Numbered from the stretch's first letter, positions 1 through 8,722 are shown. The stretch is 64,000 bases of DNA from Pseudomonas putida (GCF_005080685.1 NZ_CP039371.1:4650001-4714000); one strand, 5' to 3'. Made by a program: numbers and translations. Notes: generated from the sequence alone by a model not told the origin.

Positions 1-1
1 G

Positions 2-739
2 ATCCTCCTGCTGATCATCCTGGCCAGCCTGGTGACGGTCATCCTCGACAGCATCGACGAGGTGCACCGTGGCTACGCCGGGGTGCTCGCAACCATCGAG
101 TGGGGGTTCACCGCGATCTTCCTGGCCGAGTACCTGACCCGGCTGTACTGCTCGCCCAAGCCCCTGCGCTATGCGTTCAGTTTCTACGGGCTGGTGGACC
201 TGCTGGCCATCGTCCCGGGGATCATCGCGCTGTACTACAGCGACGCCCAGTACCTGTTGATCATCCGCGTGATCCGCATGCTGCGGATCTTCCGCGTGCT
301 CAAGCTCAGCCCCTACCTGAAGCAGGCCAACTACTTGCTCGACGCGCTGCGCGGCAGCAAGCAGAAGATCATCGTGTTCCTGGTCAGCGTGTCGACCCTG
401 GTGACCGTGTTCGGCACCTTGATGTACGTGATCGAAGGCCCCGAGCATGGCTTTACCAGCATTCCCAAGGGCATCTACTGGGCCATCGTCACCCTCACTA
501 CCGTGGGCTTTGGCGACATCGTGCCGAAGACGCCCCTGGGGCAGGTGCTGTCGTCGCTGGTGATGATCACCGGTTATTCGATCATCGCCGTGCCGACCGG
601 GATCTTCACTGCAGAGCTGGCCAACGCGATGCGTGGCGATCAGCTGAAACACGATTGCCCGCGCTGCAGCAAGAAGAGCCATGAACCCAGCGCGGCATTC
701 TGTTCGCGCTGTGGCAGTGTGCTCTTTCCGGGGCAGTGA
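2..739 (+). CDS. Voltage-gated potassium channel (Kch/Kv family), 5' end cut off
   Basis: Six-helix, single-pore cation channel of the inner membrane, open at the left window edge because the reading frame continues upstream of base 2. An internal GTG at 32 exists but the hydrophobic S1-like sequence before it shows the true start lies outside. An arginine-rich S4-like voltage sensor (RVIRMLRIFRVLKL) is followed by a pore helix and the K+ selectivity filter TTVGFGD. After the last membrane helix the protein ends in a small zinc-ribbon-like module with two Cys pairs (CPRC and CSRC), an uncommon tail for such channels. The K+ selectivity is inferred from the filter; the role of the Cys module is unknown. 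Confidence 0.9.
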   Translation: MLLLIILASLVTVILDSIDEVHRGYAGVLATIEWGFTAIFLAEYLTRLYCSPKPLRYAFSFYGLVDLLAIVPGIIALYYSDAQYLLIIRVIRMLRIFRVLKLSPYLKQANYLLDALRGSKQKIIVFLVSVSTLVTVFGTLMYVIEGPEHGFTSIPKGIYWAIVTLTTVGFGDIVPKTPLGQVLSSLVMITGYSIIAVPTGIFTAELANAMRGDQLKHDCPRCSKKSHEPSAAFCSRCGSVLFPGQ

Positions 740-740
740 T

Positions 741-860
741 GGTGTCGGCACTGGCCCTTTCGCGGGTAAACCCGCTCCTACAGGTACCCCACTGTTCTGG
801 AATTAAGTGGGGTACCTGTAGGAGCGGGTTTACCCGCGAAAGGGCCAATACAGACACCAG
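741..860. repeat. Inverted pair of REP palindromes
   Basis: Two copies of a REP-type element (core CGCGGGTAAACCCGCTCCTA) face each other, giving arms of about 50 bases around a short spacer. It lies just after the channel gene and could also act as its terminator. The same core recurs at 27396, 44711 and elsewhere in this window. Confidence 0.85.
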
Positions 861-956
861 CATAACCAAAGCATTTTTTGTTCTTTAACCGCCACAATGC
901 CAACCGCTATAGTCGCTGGCATTCTGCCAACAGCTCACCCAGAACAAGGACGCAAC

Positions 957-1955
957 GTGAAAAGACTCTTCACCGCTTCGCTGCTCGCCGCAGGCCTGAC
1001 CCTCGGCAACCTCGCCCACGCCGCCCCGACCCTGCTCAACGTGTCCTACGACGTGATGCGCGACTTCTACAAGGACTACAACCCGGCCTTCCAGAAGCAC
1101 TGGGAAGCCGAGCACAACGAGAAGGTCAACCTGCAGATGTCCTTCGGCGGCTCGAGCAAACAGGCGCGTGCGGTGATCGACGGCCTGCCGGCCGATGTCA
1201 TCACCATGAACATGGCCACCGACATCAACGCCCTGGCCGACAACGGCAAGCTGGTACCGGACAACTGGGTGACGCGCCTGCCGAACAACAGCGCGCCTTT
1301 CACCTCGGCGACCGTGTTCATCGTGCGCAAGGGCAACCCCAAGGCGCTGAAGGACTGGCCCGACCTGCTCAAGGATGGCGTGCAGGTGATCGTGCCCAAC
1401 CCCAAGACCTCGGGTAATGGCCGCTATACCTACCTGTCGGCATGGGGCTACGTGCTCAAGCAAGGCGGCGACGAGGCCAAGGCCCGCGACTTCGTCGGCA
1501 AGCTGTTCAAGCAGGCGCCGGTGCTCGATACCGGTGGCCGCGCCGCGACCACGACCTTCATGACCAACCAGATCGGCGACGTGCTGGTGACCTTCGAGAA
1601 CGAGGCCGAGATGATCGCCCGCGAGTTCGGTCGCGACCAGTTCGAGGTGGTCTATCCAAGCGTCTCGGCCGAAGCAGAGCCGCCGGTGAGCGTGGTCGAC
1701 AAGGTGGTGGCCAAGAAGGGCACCCAGGCCGTGGCCGAGGAGTATTTGAAGTACCTGTGGTCGCCAGCCGCTCAGGAAATCGCCGCGCAGAACTACCTGC
1801 GCCCACGCGATGCGACGGTGCTGGCCAAGTACACCGACCGCTTCCCGACAGTCGATTTCCTCTCGGTGGAAAAAACCTTCGGTGACTGGCGCACCGTGCA
1901 AAAGACCCACTTCAACGACGGTGGTGTGTTCGACCAGATCTACACCAACAAGTAA
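957..1955 (+). CDS. Periplasmic sulfate-binding protein (Sbp/CysP family)
   Basis: Substrate-binding protein for sulfate or thiosulfate uptake by an ABC transporter. The start is GTG 957, preceded by AAGGA six bases upstream; an ATG at 897 would add a tail with no ribosome site. Residues 1 to about 23 form a Sec signal peptide (VKRLF, hydrophobic core, cleavage after AHA). The mature part has Sbp-family landmarks: LLNVSYDVMRDFYKDYN at its start, the GGSSKQARAVIDG ligand loop, and DVITMNMATDI. The length of 332 residues is normal for the family. No permease or ATPase genes (cysTWA) are adjacent, so it is an orphan binding protein that would have to use components encoded elsewhere. Confidence 0.9.
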   Translation: MKRLFTASLLAAGLTLGNLAHAAPTLLNVSYDVMRDFYKDYNPAFQKHWEAEHNEKVNLQMSFGGSSKQARAVIDGLPADVITMNMATDINALADNGKLVPDNWVTRLPNNSAPFTSATVFIVRKGNPKALKDWPDLLKDGVQVIVPNPKTSGNGRYTYLSAWGYVLKQGGDEAKARDFVGKLFKQAPVLDTGGRAATTTFMTNQIGDVLVTFENEAEMIAREFGRDQFEVVYPSVSAEAEPPVSVVDKVVAKKGTQAVAEEYLKYLWSPAAQEIAAQNYLRPRDATVLAKYTDRFPTVDFLSVEKTFGDWRTVQKTHFNDGGVFDQIYTNK

Positions 1956-1966
1956 TCGCCGTAGCC

Positions 1967-2053
1967 AGTACCGGCCCTATCGCCGGCAAGCCGGCTCCTA
2001 CTGCGTCAACCATGGCCTGTAGGAGCCGGCTTGCCGGCGATAGGGCCGGTACT
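1967..2053. repeat. Inverted REP palindrome pair
   Basis: Near-perfect inverted repeat with arms of about 37 bases (AGTACCGGCCCTATCGCCGG and its complement) around a 13-base centre, just after the sulfate-binding gene. REP-type element that may serve as its terminator. Confidence 0.8.
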
Positions 2054-2143
2054 GACAACACCTGCATCGAACTTTCCCCACCCCATCGCAATCAGTTCCT
2101 TGAGTAACCCTGCCCCGCTCACCCCGGCCCAAGGAGTACTCCA

Positions 2144-4168
2144 GTGCTGCGTTCGCTTACCACCCTGCTGCTCGGCTGCCTGCTGAGCACCCACCTGCTG
2201 GCCGCCGCCCCCGCCCCTGCCGAGGATCAGCCTGCCGAACCTGCACCGGTGCTGCAAGGCGGCCTGCTCGGCGCCCTGGCCGATGGCCTGGACAGCGCCG
2301 CTTCCGAGCTCGACCTCGACGCGCATCTGGTCGATGCCTGGCGCCTGCGCACCGACCGCGCCGCCAAGGAAGTGGAGCGCCTGGTCGACCGCCACTCGGC
2401 GCGTGACAGCCTGCAACTGGCAGGCGACTTCCTGCTGTTGTCCGCAACCTGGATTGCCAGCTTCGGCCTGCTGACGATGCTCGGGCGCTGGCTCGCCAAA
2501 CGTATTGGCCATGTCGCTGCGATCCGCCAACGCCCACGCCTTCAGGCATTGCTCGGCTACTTGCTGCCCTACACCGTGCCGGCGCTGGTCAGCTTGCCGG
2601 TAACACTCTACGTCAGCCGCTTCCTCGACCCTTCGGTAGCTCGCGCCCTGGGCCTGAGCCTGGCCTACGCCACCAGCAGCGGCCTGTTCTCCACCTCGAT
2701 CATTCTGTGCCTGATCACGATCTTCGATTACCACCACAAGCGCCGCGCCGTGGCAGCGATCCGGCGCCTGGCGCCGCGCCCCCTGTTCATGATCGGCTTT
2801 CTCGCGGCCTGGAGCGACGCGCTCACCAGCCCGCAGATCGCTCGCCAGTTGGGCGGCAACATCACCACCAGCATCGCCGTGCTCACCGGCCTGCTGGCCA
2901 CCGCGATCTTCGCAAGCCTTGTGCTGCGCCTGCGCAGGCCCGTGGCCCACCTGATCCGCAACCGCTCGCTGAAGGACCGCCTGCAGCACCGGGCCCTGCA
3001 GGAGACGCTGCGGATTTTCTCGGTAGTCTGGTACCTGCCGATCCTGCTGATGATCCTGGTCTCGGCCGTGCACCTGATCGGTGCCGGCGAGGAAAGCCAG
3101 AAGGCCCTGCGCAACGCCTTGCTGACCACGGTGCTGCTGGTGTCCACGGTGTTCCTCAGTACCGTGCTGCAACACCTGTTGGCGCCACGCCCGGCGGATA
3201 TGGCGCAAAGGGTACGCCCCTACAAGGAGCTGCTGCGCAGCCTGGCTCACGCCCTGTTGCGCATCGCCATGGCGGTGGCGTTCATCGAACTGCTCGGGCG
3301 CATCTGGGGCTTTTCGGTCATCGACTTCGCCCTGAGCAACCGCCTCGGCCAGGCCATCAGCAACTCGTTGTCGAGCATCGGGCTGATCCTGTTGGTCACC
3401 TGGCTGCTGTGGGTGGTGCTCGACACGGCCATCCAGGAGGCGCTCAAGCCAGCGGTGGGTCGCCGTGCAAGTCGCCAACCGAGTACCCGGGTGCGCACCA
3501 TCCTGCCGATGCTGCGCAACGCCATCAAGGTGGTGCTGATCGTCATCTGCACCATCACCACCATGGCCAACCTCGGCATCAACGTGGCGCCGCTGCTGGC
3601 CGGTGCCGGGGTGATCGGCCTGGCGATCGGTTTCGGCTCGCAGCAATTGGTGCAGGACGTCATCACCGGACTGTTCATTCTGATCGAGGACACCATCTCG
3701 ATTGGCGACTGGGTGGTGCTCGACTCAGGCCACGCCGGTACCGTCGAGAGCCTGACCATCCGCACCCTGCGCCTGCGCGACGGCAAGGGCTTCGTGCACT
3801 CGGTGCCGTTCGGCCAGATCAAGGCGGTCACCAACCAGTCGCGGCAGTTCGCCTATGCGTTCTTCTCGGTGCAGTTCACCTATGACAGCGATGTCGACCA
3901 GTCGTTGGCGTTGATCCATGAAGTGGGCAAGTCGATCAGCGAGGACCCGTTGCTGCGCATCAACCTGCAGGGGCCGTTGCAGGTGTTCGGGGTCGATCGC
4001 ATGGATTTGAACGGGTTCGTGCTGACGGCGCAGTTCCGCACCATTTCCGGTGGGCAATATGCGGTGAGCCGGGCGTTCAATGAACGGCTGAAGAAGCGGG
4101 TGGACCAGACCGAGAACGTCAGTTTTGCCCAGGTGTATCCGCTGCCCTCATCGGTAGTGCCGGCCTGA
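2144..4168 (+). CDS. MscS-family mechanosensitive ion channel
   Basis: Large 674-residue member of the small-conductance mechanosensitive channel family, expected to open under membrane tension and release solutes during osmotic downshock. GTG start at 2144 has AAGGAG at 2131-2136. A signal-peptide-like first segment (cleavage near LAAA) is followed by a hydrophilic stretch, then many membrane helices. The C-terminal third holds the MscS signature: the pore helix LAGAGVIGLAIGFGSQQLVQ and the beta domain beginning at DTISIGDWVVL. The extra N-terminal helices resemble the larger YbiO/MscM-type paralogues rather than the 280-residue MscS. It stands alone between two palindromes. Confidence 0.9.
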   Translation: MLRSLTTLLLGCLLSTHLLAAAPAPAEDQPAEPAPVLQGGLLGALADGLDSAASELDLDAHLVDAWRLRTDRAAKEVERLVDRHSARDSLQLAGDFLLLSATWIASFGLLTMLGRWLAKRIGHVAAIRQRPRLQALLGYLLPYTVPALVSLPVTLYVSRFLDPSVARALGLSLAYATSSGLFSTSIILCLITIFDYHHKRRAVAAIRRLAPRPLFMIGFLAAWSDALTSPQIARQLGGNITTSIAVLTGLLATAIFASLVLRLRRPVAHLIRNRSLKDRLQHRALQETLRIFSVVWYLPILLMILVSAVHLIGAGEESQKALRNALLTTVLLVSTVFLSTVLQHLLAPRPADMAQRVRPYKELLRSLAHALLRIAMAVAFIELLGRIWGFSVIDFALSNRLGQAISNSLSSIGLILLVTWLLWVVLDTAIQEALKPAVGRRASRQPSTRVRTILPMLRNAIKVVLIVICTITTMANLGINVAPLLAGAGVIGLAIGFGSQQLVQDVITGLFILIEDTISIGDWVVLDSGHAGTVESLTIRTLRLRDGKGFVHSVPFGQIKAVTNQSRQFAYAFFSVQFTYDSDVDQSLALIHEVGKSISEDPLLRINLQGPLQVFGVDRMDLNGFVLTAQFRTISGGQYAVSRAFNERLKKRVDQTENVSFAQVYPLPSSVVPA

Positions 4169-4173
4169 CTTGT

Positions 4174-4220
4174 CTGTATGGGCCTCTTCGCGGCGGTCCG
4201 GCGCGAAGAGGCCCGTACAG
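4174..4220. terminator. Short hairpin between convergent genes
   Basis: Stem GGGCCTCTTCGCG pairs with CGCGAAGAGGCCC around a 7-base loop. It sits between the convergent MscS and methyltransferase genes and may act as a bidirectional terminator; it is a single REP-like unit. Confidence 0.6.
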
Positions 4221-4223
4221 GCG

Positions 4224-5183
4224 CTATCGAATCGCGCGGAACACCAGCGCTTTCAATCCCCCCGCCGGATCGACATCGGGAAACTCCGGCGGATTCTCCA
4301 GGCGCTCGACAAACGCCAACCCCGGCGCCTGTTCGGCCATGCCCTCGATGAGAAACTCCGGCCCGATCCCCGGGTCGTTGACACAGGCAAGTACAGTCCC
4401 GCCTTCGCTCAGCAACTCCGGCAAACGCCGCAGGATCTTCGCGTAGTCCTGGGTCAGCACGAAGCTACCGCGCTGGAAGGTCGGCGGGTCGATGATGATC
4501 AGATCGTAAGGCCCGTACTTGCGTACCTTGCCCCAGGATTTGAACAGCTCGTGCCCCAGATACGCCACCCGCGAAGCGTCGTGACCGTTGAGGCGATGGT
4601 TGTCACGACCGCGCGACAGCGCAGACTTGGCCATGTCCAGGTTGACCACCTGCTCGGCGCCACCGGCAATCGCTGCCACGGAAAAACCGCAGGTATAGGC
4701 GAACAGATTGAGCACGCGCTTGCCCTTGGCCTGCTCACGCACCCAGCGCCGGCCGTAGCGCATGTCGAGGAACAAGCCATTGTTCTGCCGCACGCCCAGG
4801 TCGAGCAGGTACGTCAGACCATCCTCGACCACCTCGCGCTGCTGGCAAGGCTCGCCCAGCAACCACTGCCCGGGGCTGTCCGGCAGATAACGATGCTGGA
4901 TGAGGATGGCCTGGCCGGCCCACTGCGGGCGCTCGGCCAGGTTGCGCAGCATGGCTTCCAGTTCGGCCAACCGGCCCTCTTCGGGTTCGCGGAACAGGGC
5001 GACCGACAGCACGCCTTGCAACCAGTCGACGGTGATCTGCTCAAGGCCCGGCCAGCAGCGGCCACGGCCGTGGAAGAGCCGACGGGTTTCTGTCGGAGCG
5101 GGGTCGAGGGCGGCGAGCAGGTGCTGCTCGAGGGTGTGGATCGGCGAAGTCATGGGAGGTCGCAGGCAGGTGAAAGAGCGCAT
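4224..5183 (-). CDS. Class I SAM-dependent methyltransferase (RlmI/PF10672-like)
   Basis: S-adenosylmethionine-dependent methyltransferase related to the RlmI/RlmK group of 23S rRNA modifying enzymes; the substrate is not proven. The Rossmann motif I is NLFAYTCGFSVAA, followed by the acidic DMAKSALSRGRDN segment and the catalytic IIIDPPTF motif. The N-terminal half (residues 1-140) is an RNA-binding-like lead domain ending in QNNGLFLDMR. The start is uncertain: ATG 5183 has a weak AGGT upstream, whereas ATG 5153 (MTSPIHTLEQ) may be the real one because the first ten residues look non-conserved. Monocistronic, flanked by hairpins on both sides. Confidence 0.85.
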   Translation of the reverse strand: MRSFTCLRPPMTSPIHTLEQHLLAALDPAPTETRRLFHGRGRCWPGLEQITVDWLQGVLSVALFREPEEGRLAELEAMLRNLAERPQWAGQAILIQHRYLPDSPGQWLLGEPCQQREVVEDGLTYLLDLGVRQNNGLFLDMRYGRRWVREQAKGKRVLNLFAYTCGFSVAAIAGGAEQVVNLDMAKSALSRGRDNHRLNGHDASRVAYLGHELFKSWGKVRKYGPYDLIIIDPPTFQRGSFVLTQDYAKILRRLPELLSEGGTVLACVNDPGIGPEFLIEGMAEQAPGLAFVERLENPPEFPDVDPAGGLKALVFRAIR

Positions 5184-5193
5184 TCTACCTGTA

Positions 5194-5230
5194 TCGGCCC
5201 TTTCGCGGCGGTTCGGCGCGAAAGGGCCGG
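5194..5230. terminator. REP-like hairpin
   Basis: Stem CCGGCCCTTTCGCGCC-type hairpin (CGGCCCTTTCGCG with CGCGAAAGGGCCG) lying between the end of the EamA exporter gene and the start of the methyltransferase gene, both on the minus strand. Probably terminates the exporter transcript. Confidence 0.6.
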
Positions 5231-5240
5231 CAAAATCAAC

Positions 5241-6137
5241 TCATCCTTTCACCACGACCCGTGCTGGCCGGAACCACCACCCCTGCTGCATCCCCGCCGC
5301 CGCCAGCAGGATCAACCCCACCCCCAACCATTGCAGCGGCGCCAGGCGATGCCCGAAGGCCACCCAGTCCACCAGAATCGCCGCGATCGGGTAGATGAAC
5401 GACAGCGCCCCGGTCAGCGCCGTCGGCAGGCGCTGGATGGCGCTGTACAGCAACACGTACATCAGCCCCGTATGCACCATCCCCAGGGTCACCAGGCTGG
5501 CCAGCGCCGAAGGCTCGCCTGGCAGGCCGCCGAGCTTGACCCAAGGCGCCAGCAACACCACGCCAGTAGCGACCTGGACCAGGGCGATCAGATGCGGCGG
5601 CGTACCTTTCAGGCGCTTGATGATCAACGCCGCGACCGCATAGAGGAACGCAGCGCCCAAGGCCAGGGCGATACCCAGCAGATACTCCTCGCCGCTGGCC
5701 TGCCCGGCGCCGTGGGCGCTGACGATGGCCAGCATGCCGAGAAACGCCACGCTCAACCAGGTCACCTTGGCGGCGGTGATTTTCTCACCCAGGAACAACG
5801 CCGCCAGCCCCACCAGCATGAAGGGTTGCACGTTGTACACGGCAGTGCCGATGGCGATCGAGGCACGGGAATAGGACGCGAACAACAGCAACCAGTTGCC
5901 GACGATGGCCACCCCGCTGACGACCGCCAGCAGCAAGGCGCTGCGGCTGATCACCCCGGCCTTGAGGAAACCGAATGCCGCGCAGATCACCAGCAAGGTC
6001 GCGGTGCCGAACACGCAGCGCCAGAACACCACCTCCAGCACCGGCTGGCCCGACACCAGCACGAACCAGCCGATGGTGCCGGAAATCAGCATGGCGCCGA
6101 TCATTTCCAGCGAGCCGCGACGCACTGAACTGTCCAT
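5241..6137 (-). CDS. DMT-superfamily EamA transporter
   Basis: Inner-membrane protein of 298 residues with ten predicted helices arranged as two EamA repeats; members export amino acids or other small metabolites, substrate here unknown. The start is ATG 6137 (MDSSVRRGS), which has GGGAGGT six bases upstream; an ATG at 6164 lies before this ribosome site and would add nine unlikely residues. The first repeat begins MIGAMLISGTIGWFVLVSG and the second near LLGIALALGAAFLYAV. The gene is divergent from an Lrp/AsnC regulator 109 bp away, a common arrangement in which the regulator controls the exporter in response to an amino acid. Confidence 0.88.
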   Translation of the reverse strand: MDSSVRRGSLEMIGAMLISGTIGWFVLVSGQPVLEVVFWRCVFGTATLLVICAAFGFLKAGVISRSALLLAVVSGVAIVGNWLLLFASYSRASIAIGTAVYNVQPFMLVGLAALFLGEKITAAKVTWLSVAFLGMLAIVSAHGAGQASGEEYLLGIALALGAAFLYAVAALIIKRLKGTPPHLIALVQVATGVVLLAPWVKLGGLPGEPSALASLVTLGMVHTGLMYVLLYSAIQRLPTALTGALSFIYPIAAILVDWVAFGHRLAPLQWLGVGLILLAAAGMQQGWWFRPARVVVKG

Positions 6138-6246
6138 CCCGCACCTCCCATTGATGATGGCCACAGTATGCAGAGGCAGCCGCTATAGCTTCCATAGGTT
6201 AAAAAAGGCGTAACCAGGCTTTCGCCTTTACTATCAAGGTGAATCC

Positions 6247-6708
6247 ATGAAATTGCCTGACGAGGTACCCATGACCGACGCTATCGACCAATTGCTGATC
6301 AACGCCCTTATGGAAGATTCGCGCCGCTCGCTCAAGGCCCTGGCGCAGATCAGCGGCTTGTCCGCACCCAGCGTCAGCGAACGCCTGCGGCGCCTGGAAG
6401 AACGCGGCGTGCTGCGCGGCTACACGGTGGACGTCGACCCGCGCAGCTTCGGCTATCAGTTGCAGGCCATCGTGCGGATCCGGCCGCTGCCGGGGCAATT
6501 GCAGGAAGTGGAGCGGCAGATCATCGCCATTGCCGAGTTCACCGAGTGCGACAAGGTCACCGGCGAGGACTGCTTCATCGCCCGGTTGCACGTGCGCTCG
6601 ATGGAGCAACTGGACACCTTGCTCGATCGCATCAATGTGCTGGCTGAAACCAACACTGCGATCATCAAGAAAAGCCCGGTGAAGCGGCGGCTGCCGCCGA
6701 TGGAATGA
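6247..6708 (+). CDS. Lrp/AsnC-family transcriptional regulator
   Basis: One-domain-pair regulator: an N-terminal AsnC-type helix-turn-helix (residues ~10-70, including LKALAQISGLSAPSVSERLRR) and a C-terminal RAM ligand-binding fold (from ~75, with GEDCFIARLHV). Length 153 is typical. Two starts are possible: ATG 6247 with AAGG seven bases upstream, and ATG 6271 (MTDAIDQ) with GAGG five bases upstream. It is divergent from the EamA exporter and probably controls it, with an amino acid as effector; that link is inference from position. Confidence 0.9.
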   Translation: MKLPDEVPMTDAIDQLLINALMEDSRRSLKALAQISGLSAPSVSERLRRLEERGVLRGYTVDVDPRSFGYQLQAIVRIRPLPGQLQEVERQIIAIAEFTECDKVTGEDCFIARLHVRSMEQLDTLLDRINVLAETNTAIIKKSPVKRRLPPME

Positions 6709-6716
6709 GCGTTTTT

Positions 6717-6762
6717 CTGCACCGGCCTCTTCGCGGGCAAGCCCGCGAAGAGGACGGTGCAG
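6717..6762 (+). terminator. Terminator hairpin after the Lrp/AsnC gene
   Basis: Stem CTTCGCGGGC pairs with GCCCGCGAAG, extended by flanking CTGCACCG and CGGTGCAG. It begins nine bases after the stop codon and fits both a terminator and a single REP-type palindrome. Confidence 0.65.
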
Positions 6763-6997
6763 GCCAACAGCCTCATAAGATGTACACAATAATGTCACCG
6801 TAAGTGCCATATTTGTGTGCACTTATAAACATCATGCCCTAATACGTTACACAACCCCACCAACTGATCCTGACCGTCCGATCAACTAAAACAACGTACC
6901 AAGACATCCAATAAAAATAATTACTCTATATATTTCAATTACTTATATTAGAAAAACTCACTCTTGATGTTCTTCCGCATTACCCCCTCTTTCCCCC

Positions 6998-7014
6998 TGG
7001 CATGAAACTCGCTT
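6998..7014 (+). promoter_or_regulatory. Possible sigma54 promoter of the permease
   Basis: CTGGCATGAAACTCGCT keeps the invariant GG and GC pairs with the right ten-base spacing; the -12 half is TCGC instead of TTGC, so it is one mismatch from consensus. It overlaps the CATGAAA inverted repeat. A nitrogen-regulated (NtrC) promoter is plausible but unproven. Confidence 0.35.
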
Positions 7015-7028
7015 TCATGCACACGCCT

Positions 7029-7040
7029 TTTGTATACAAA
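7029..7040. promoter_or_regulatory. Palindromic operator TTTGTATACAAA
   Basis: Perfect 12-base palindrome 156 bp before the permease start. TTGTATACAA-type palindromes are typical operators of GntR-family (FCD-type) regulators, but no such regulator gene lies in the window. Confidence 0.45.
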
Positions 7041-7195
7041 TACATCGAAACATAAATACACAATAACCCGCGGCGCCGGTCCAATCCCGGCCACCGCGTC
7101 CAGAACCCAGCGATGCAACGCCTGCACCGACGAGATGGCGAGCCCGTGCGCCAGCGCCCGCTCATCGCAGTCAAATGCATCAGGAGCCTGCCGGA

Positions 7196-8722
7196 ATGAG
7201 TACCAGTGTCGACCTTGCCCCTGAACTGTCCGTTGCCAGCACCGACCCCGCCGTCACCCTGACCAACCCGCCACTCGAACTGAGCCCTCGCCTGCACAAC
7301 CGCGACCTCGCGCCAACCCGCGTCGAGGGCCGTCGCTGGGGCCGTTACAGTATCTTCGCGCTCTGGACCAACGATGTGCACAACATCGCCAACTACTCGT
7401 TCGCCATGGGCCTGTTCGCCCTCGGCCTTGGCGGCTGGCAGATCCTGCTCTCGCTGGCGATCGGCGCGGCACTGGTGTACTTCTTCATGAACCTGTCCGG
7501 CTACATGGGACAGAAGACCGGGGTACCGTTTCCGGTCATCAGCCGCATCGCCTTCGGTATCCATGGTGCGCAACTGCCGGCACTGATCCGTGCGGTCATC
7601 GCCATCGCCTGGTTCGGCATCCAGACCTACCTGGCCTCGGTGGTGCTGCGCGTGCTGCTCACCGCCGTCTGGCCGCAACTGGCCAGCTACGACCACGACG
7701 CCATCCTCGGCCTGTCGAGCCTGGGCTGGGTGTGCTTCGTGGCCATCTGGCTGGTGCAGTTGGCAATCCTCGCCTACGGCATGGAAATGGTCCGCCGCTA
7801 CGAAGCCTTCGCAGGCCCGGTGATCCTGCTGACCGTCGCCAGCCTGGCGGTATTCATGTACTTCCAGGCCGGCGCGCGCATCGCCTGGTCGGTGGCCGAG
7901 CCCCTGCGTGGCTACGAGATGTGGCGCAACATCTTTGCCGGCGGTGCGCTGTGGCTGGCGATCTACGGCACCCTGGTGCTCAACTTCTGCGACTTCGCCC
8001 GCTCCTCGCCGTGCCGCAAGACCATCCGCGTCGGCAACTTCTGGGGCCTGCCGGTGAACATCCTGGCATTCGCGATGATCACCGTGGTGCTGTGCGGCGC
8101 GCAGTTCCAGATCGATGGCAAGGTCATCAGCAGCCCGACCGAAATCGTCGCCAGCATTCCCAATACACTGTTCCTGGTCCTGGGTTGCCTGGCCTTCCTG
8201 ATCGTCACCGTGGCGGTGAACATCATGGCCAACTTCGTCGCCCCGGCGTTCGTCCTCAGCAACCTGGCGCCGCGCCATCTCAACTTCCGCCGCGCCGGGC
8301 TGATCAGCGCCACCATGGCGGTCTTGATCTTGCCGTGGAACCTGTACAACAGCCCGCTGGTGATCGTGTACTTCCTCTCCGGCCTGGGCGCCCTGCTCGG
8401 CCCGCTGTACGGCGTGATCATGGCCGACTACTGGCTGCTGCGCAAAGGCCGCATCAACGTGCCGGAGCTCTACAGCGAGCACCCGGACGGCGCCTACCAC
8501 TACAGCAAAGGCATCAACCTGCGCGCCATGGCCGCCTTCGCACCAGCGGCGCTGCTGGCCATCGTCCTCGCCCTGGTGCCCAACTTCCACGGCATCGCGC
8601 CGTTCTCCTGGCTGATCGGCGCGGGCATCGCTGCCGCGCTGTACCTGCTGATCGCGCCGCGTAACCGCCAATACCACGATGTCAGCGGCGAATGCATCGC
8701 TGTCGATCACCACAGCCACTGA
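7196..8722 (+). CDS. NCS1-family nucleobase/hydantoin permease
   Basis: Cation-coupled symporter of the NCS1 family (Mhp1, allantoin, cytosine and uracil permeases) with about twelve membrane helices in 508 residues. Start ATG 7196 has AGGAG nine bases upstream; the ATG at 7175 lies before this site. The first helix follows the family landmark RRWGRYSIFALWTNDVHNI, and the unwound helix region NYSFAMGLFALGL comes next. The downstream partner gene encodes a racemase-family enzyme of the hydantoin/allantoin type, so the substrate is probably a hydantoin, allantoin or related ureide. Substrate is inferred, not read from key residues. Confidence 0.88.
   Translation: MSTSVDLAPELSVASTDPAVTLTNPPLELSPRLHNRDLAPTRVEGRRWGRYSIFALWTNDVHNIANYSFAMGLFALGLGGWQILLSLAIGAALVYFFMNLSGYMGQKTGVPFPVISRIAFGIHGAQLPALIRAVIAIAWFGIQTYLASVVLRVLLTAVWPQLASYDHDAILGLSSLGWVCFVAIWLVQLAILAYGMEMVRRYEAFAGPVILLTVASLAVFMYFQAGARIAWSVAEPLRGYEMWRNIFAGGALWLAIYGTLVLNFCDFARSSPCRKTIRVGNFWGLPVNILAFAMITVVLCGAQFQIDGKVISSPTEIVASIPNTLFLVLGCLAFLIVTVAVNIMANFVAPAFVLSNLAPRHLNFRRAGLISATMAVLILPWNLYNSPLVIVYFLSGLGALLGPLYGVIMADYWLLRKGRINVPELYSEHPDGAYHYSKGINLRAMAAFAPAALLAIVLALVPNFHGIAPFSWLIGAGIAAALYLLIAPRNRQYHDVSGECIAVDHHSH

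Larger units (their letters stand above)
6763..7195. promoter_or_regulatory. Long AT-rich upstream region of the NCS1 permease
   Basis: No gene is assigned here. The segment 6830-7060 is strikingly AT-rich against the GC-rich surroundings. It contains an imperfect inverted repeat (6775-6790 with 6811-6826, ATAAGATGTACACAAT against ATTTGTGTGCACTTAT), a sigma54-like box (6998-7014), a perfect CATGAAA/TTTCATG inverted repeat (7001-7019) and the palindrome TTTGTATACAAA (7029-7040). The last 130 bases before the permease are GC-rich again and would form an unusually long leader. Several regulators probably act here, consistent with inducible use of a nitrogen source. Confidence 0.55.

Noticed and set aside
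7070..7105. Stretch resembling a tRNA T-arm and 3' end (CGGTCCAATCCCGG)
   Set aside because: No acceptor, D-arm or anticodon partner could be folded, and the T-loop does not match the GGTTCGAATCC consensus.
7041..7195. Minus-strand frame with protein-like sequence (ALAHGLAISSVQALHRW) upstream of the permease
   Set aside because: It overlaps the permease start, lacks a visible start codon with ribosome site and runs into AT-rich DNA; most high-GC frames look protein-like by chance. A homology search would settle it.
6980..8719. Very long minus-strand open frame opposite the NCS1 permease
   Set aside because: Composition rich in His, Gln, Asp and Arg is the usual shadow of a GC-rich membrane protein gene; the plus-strand gene is clear.
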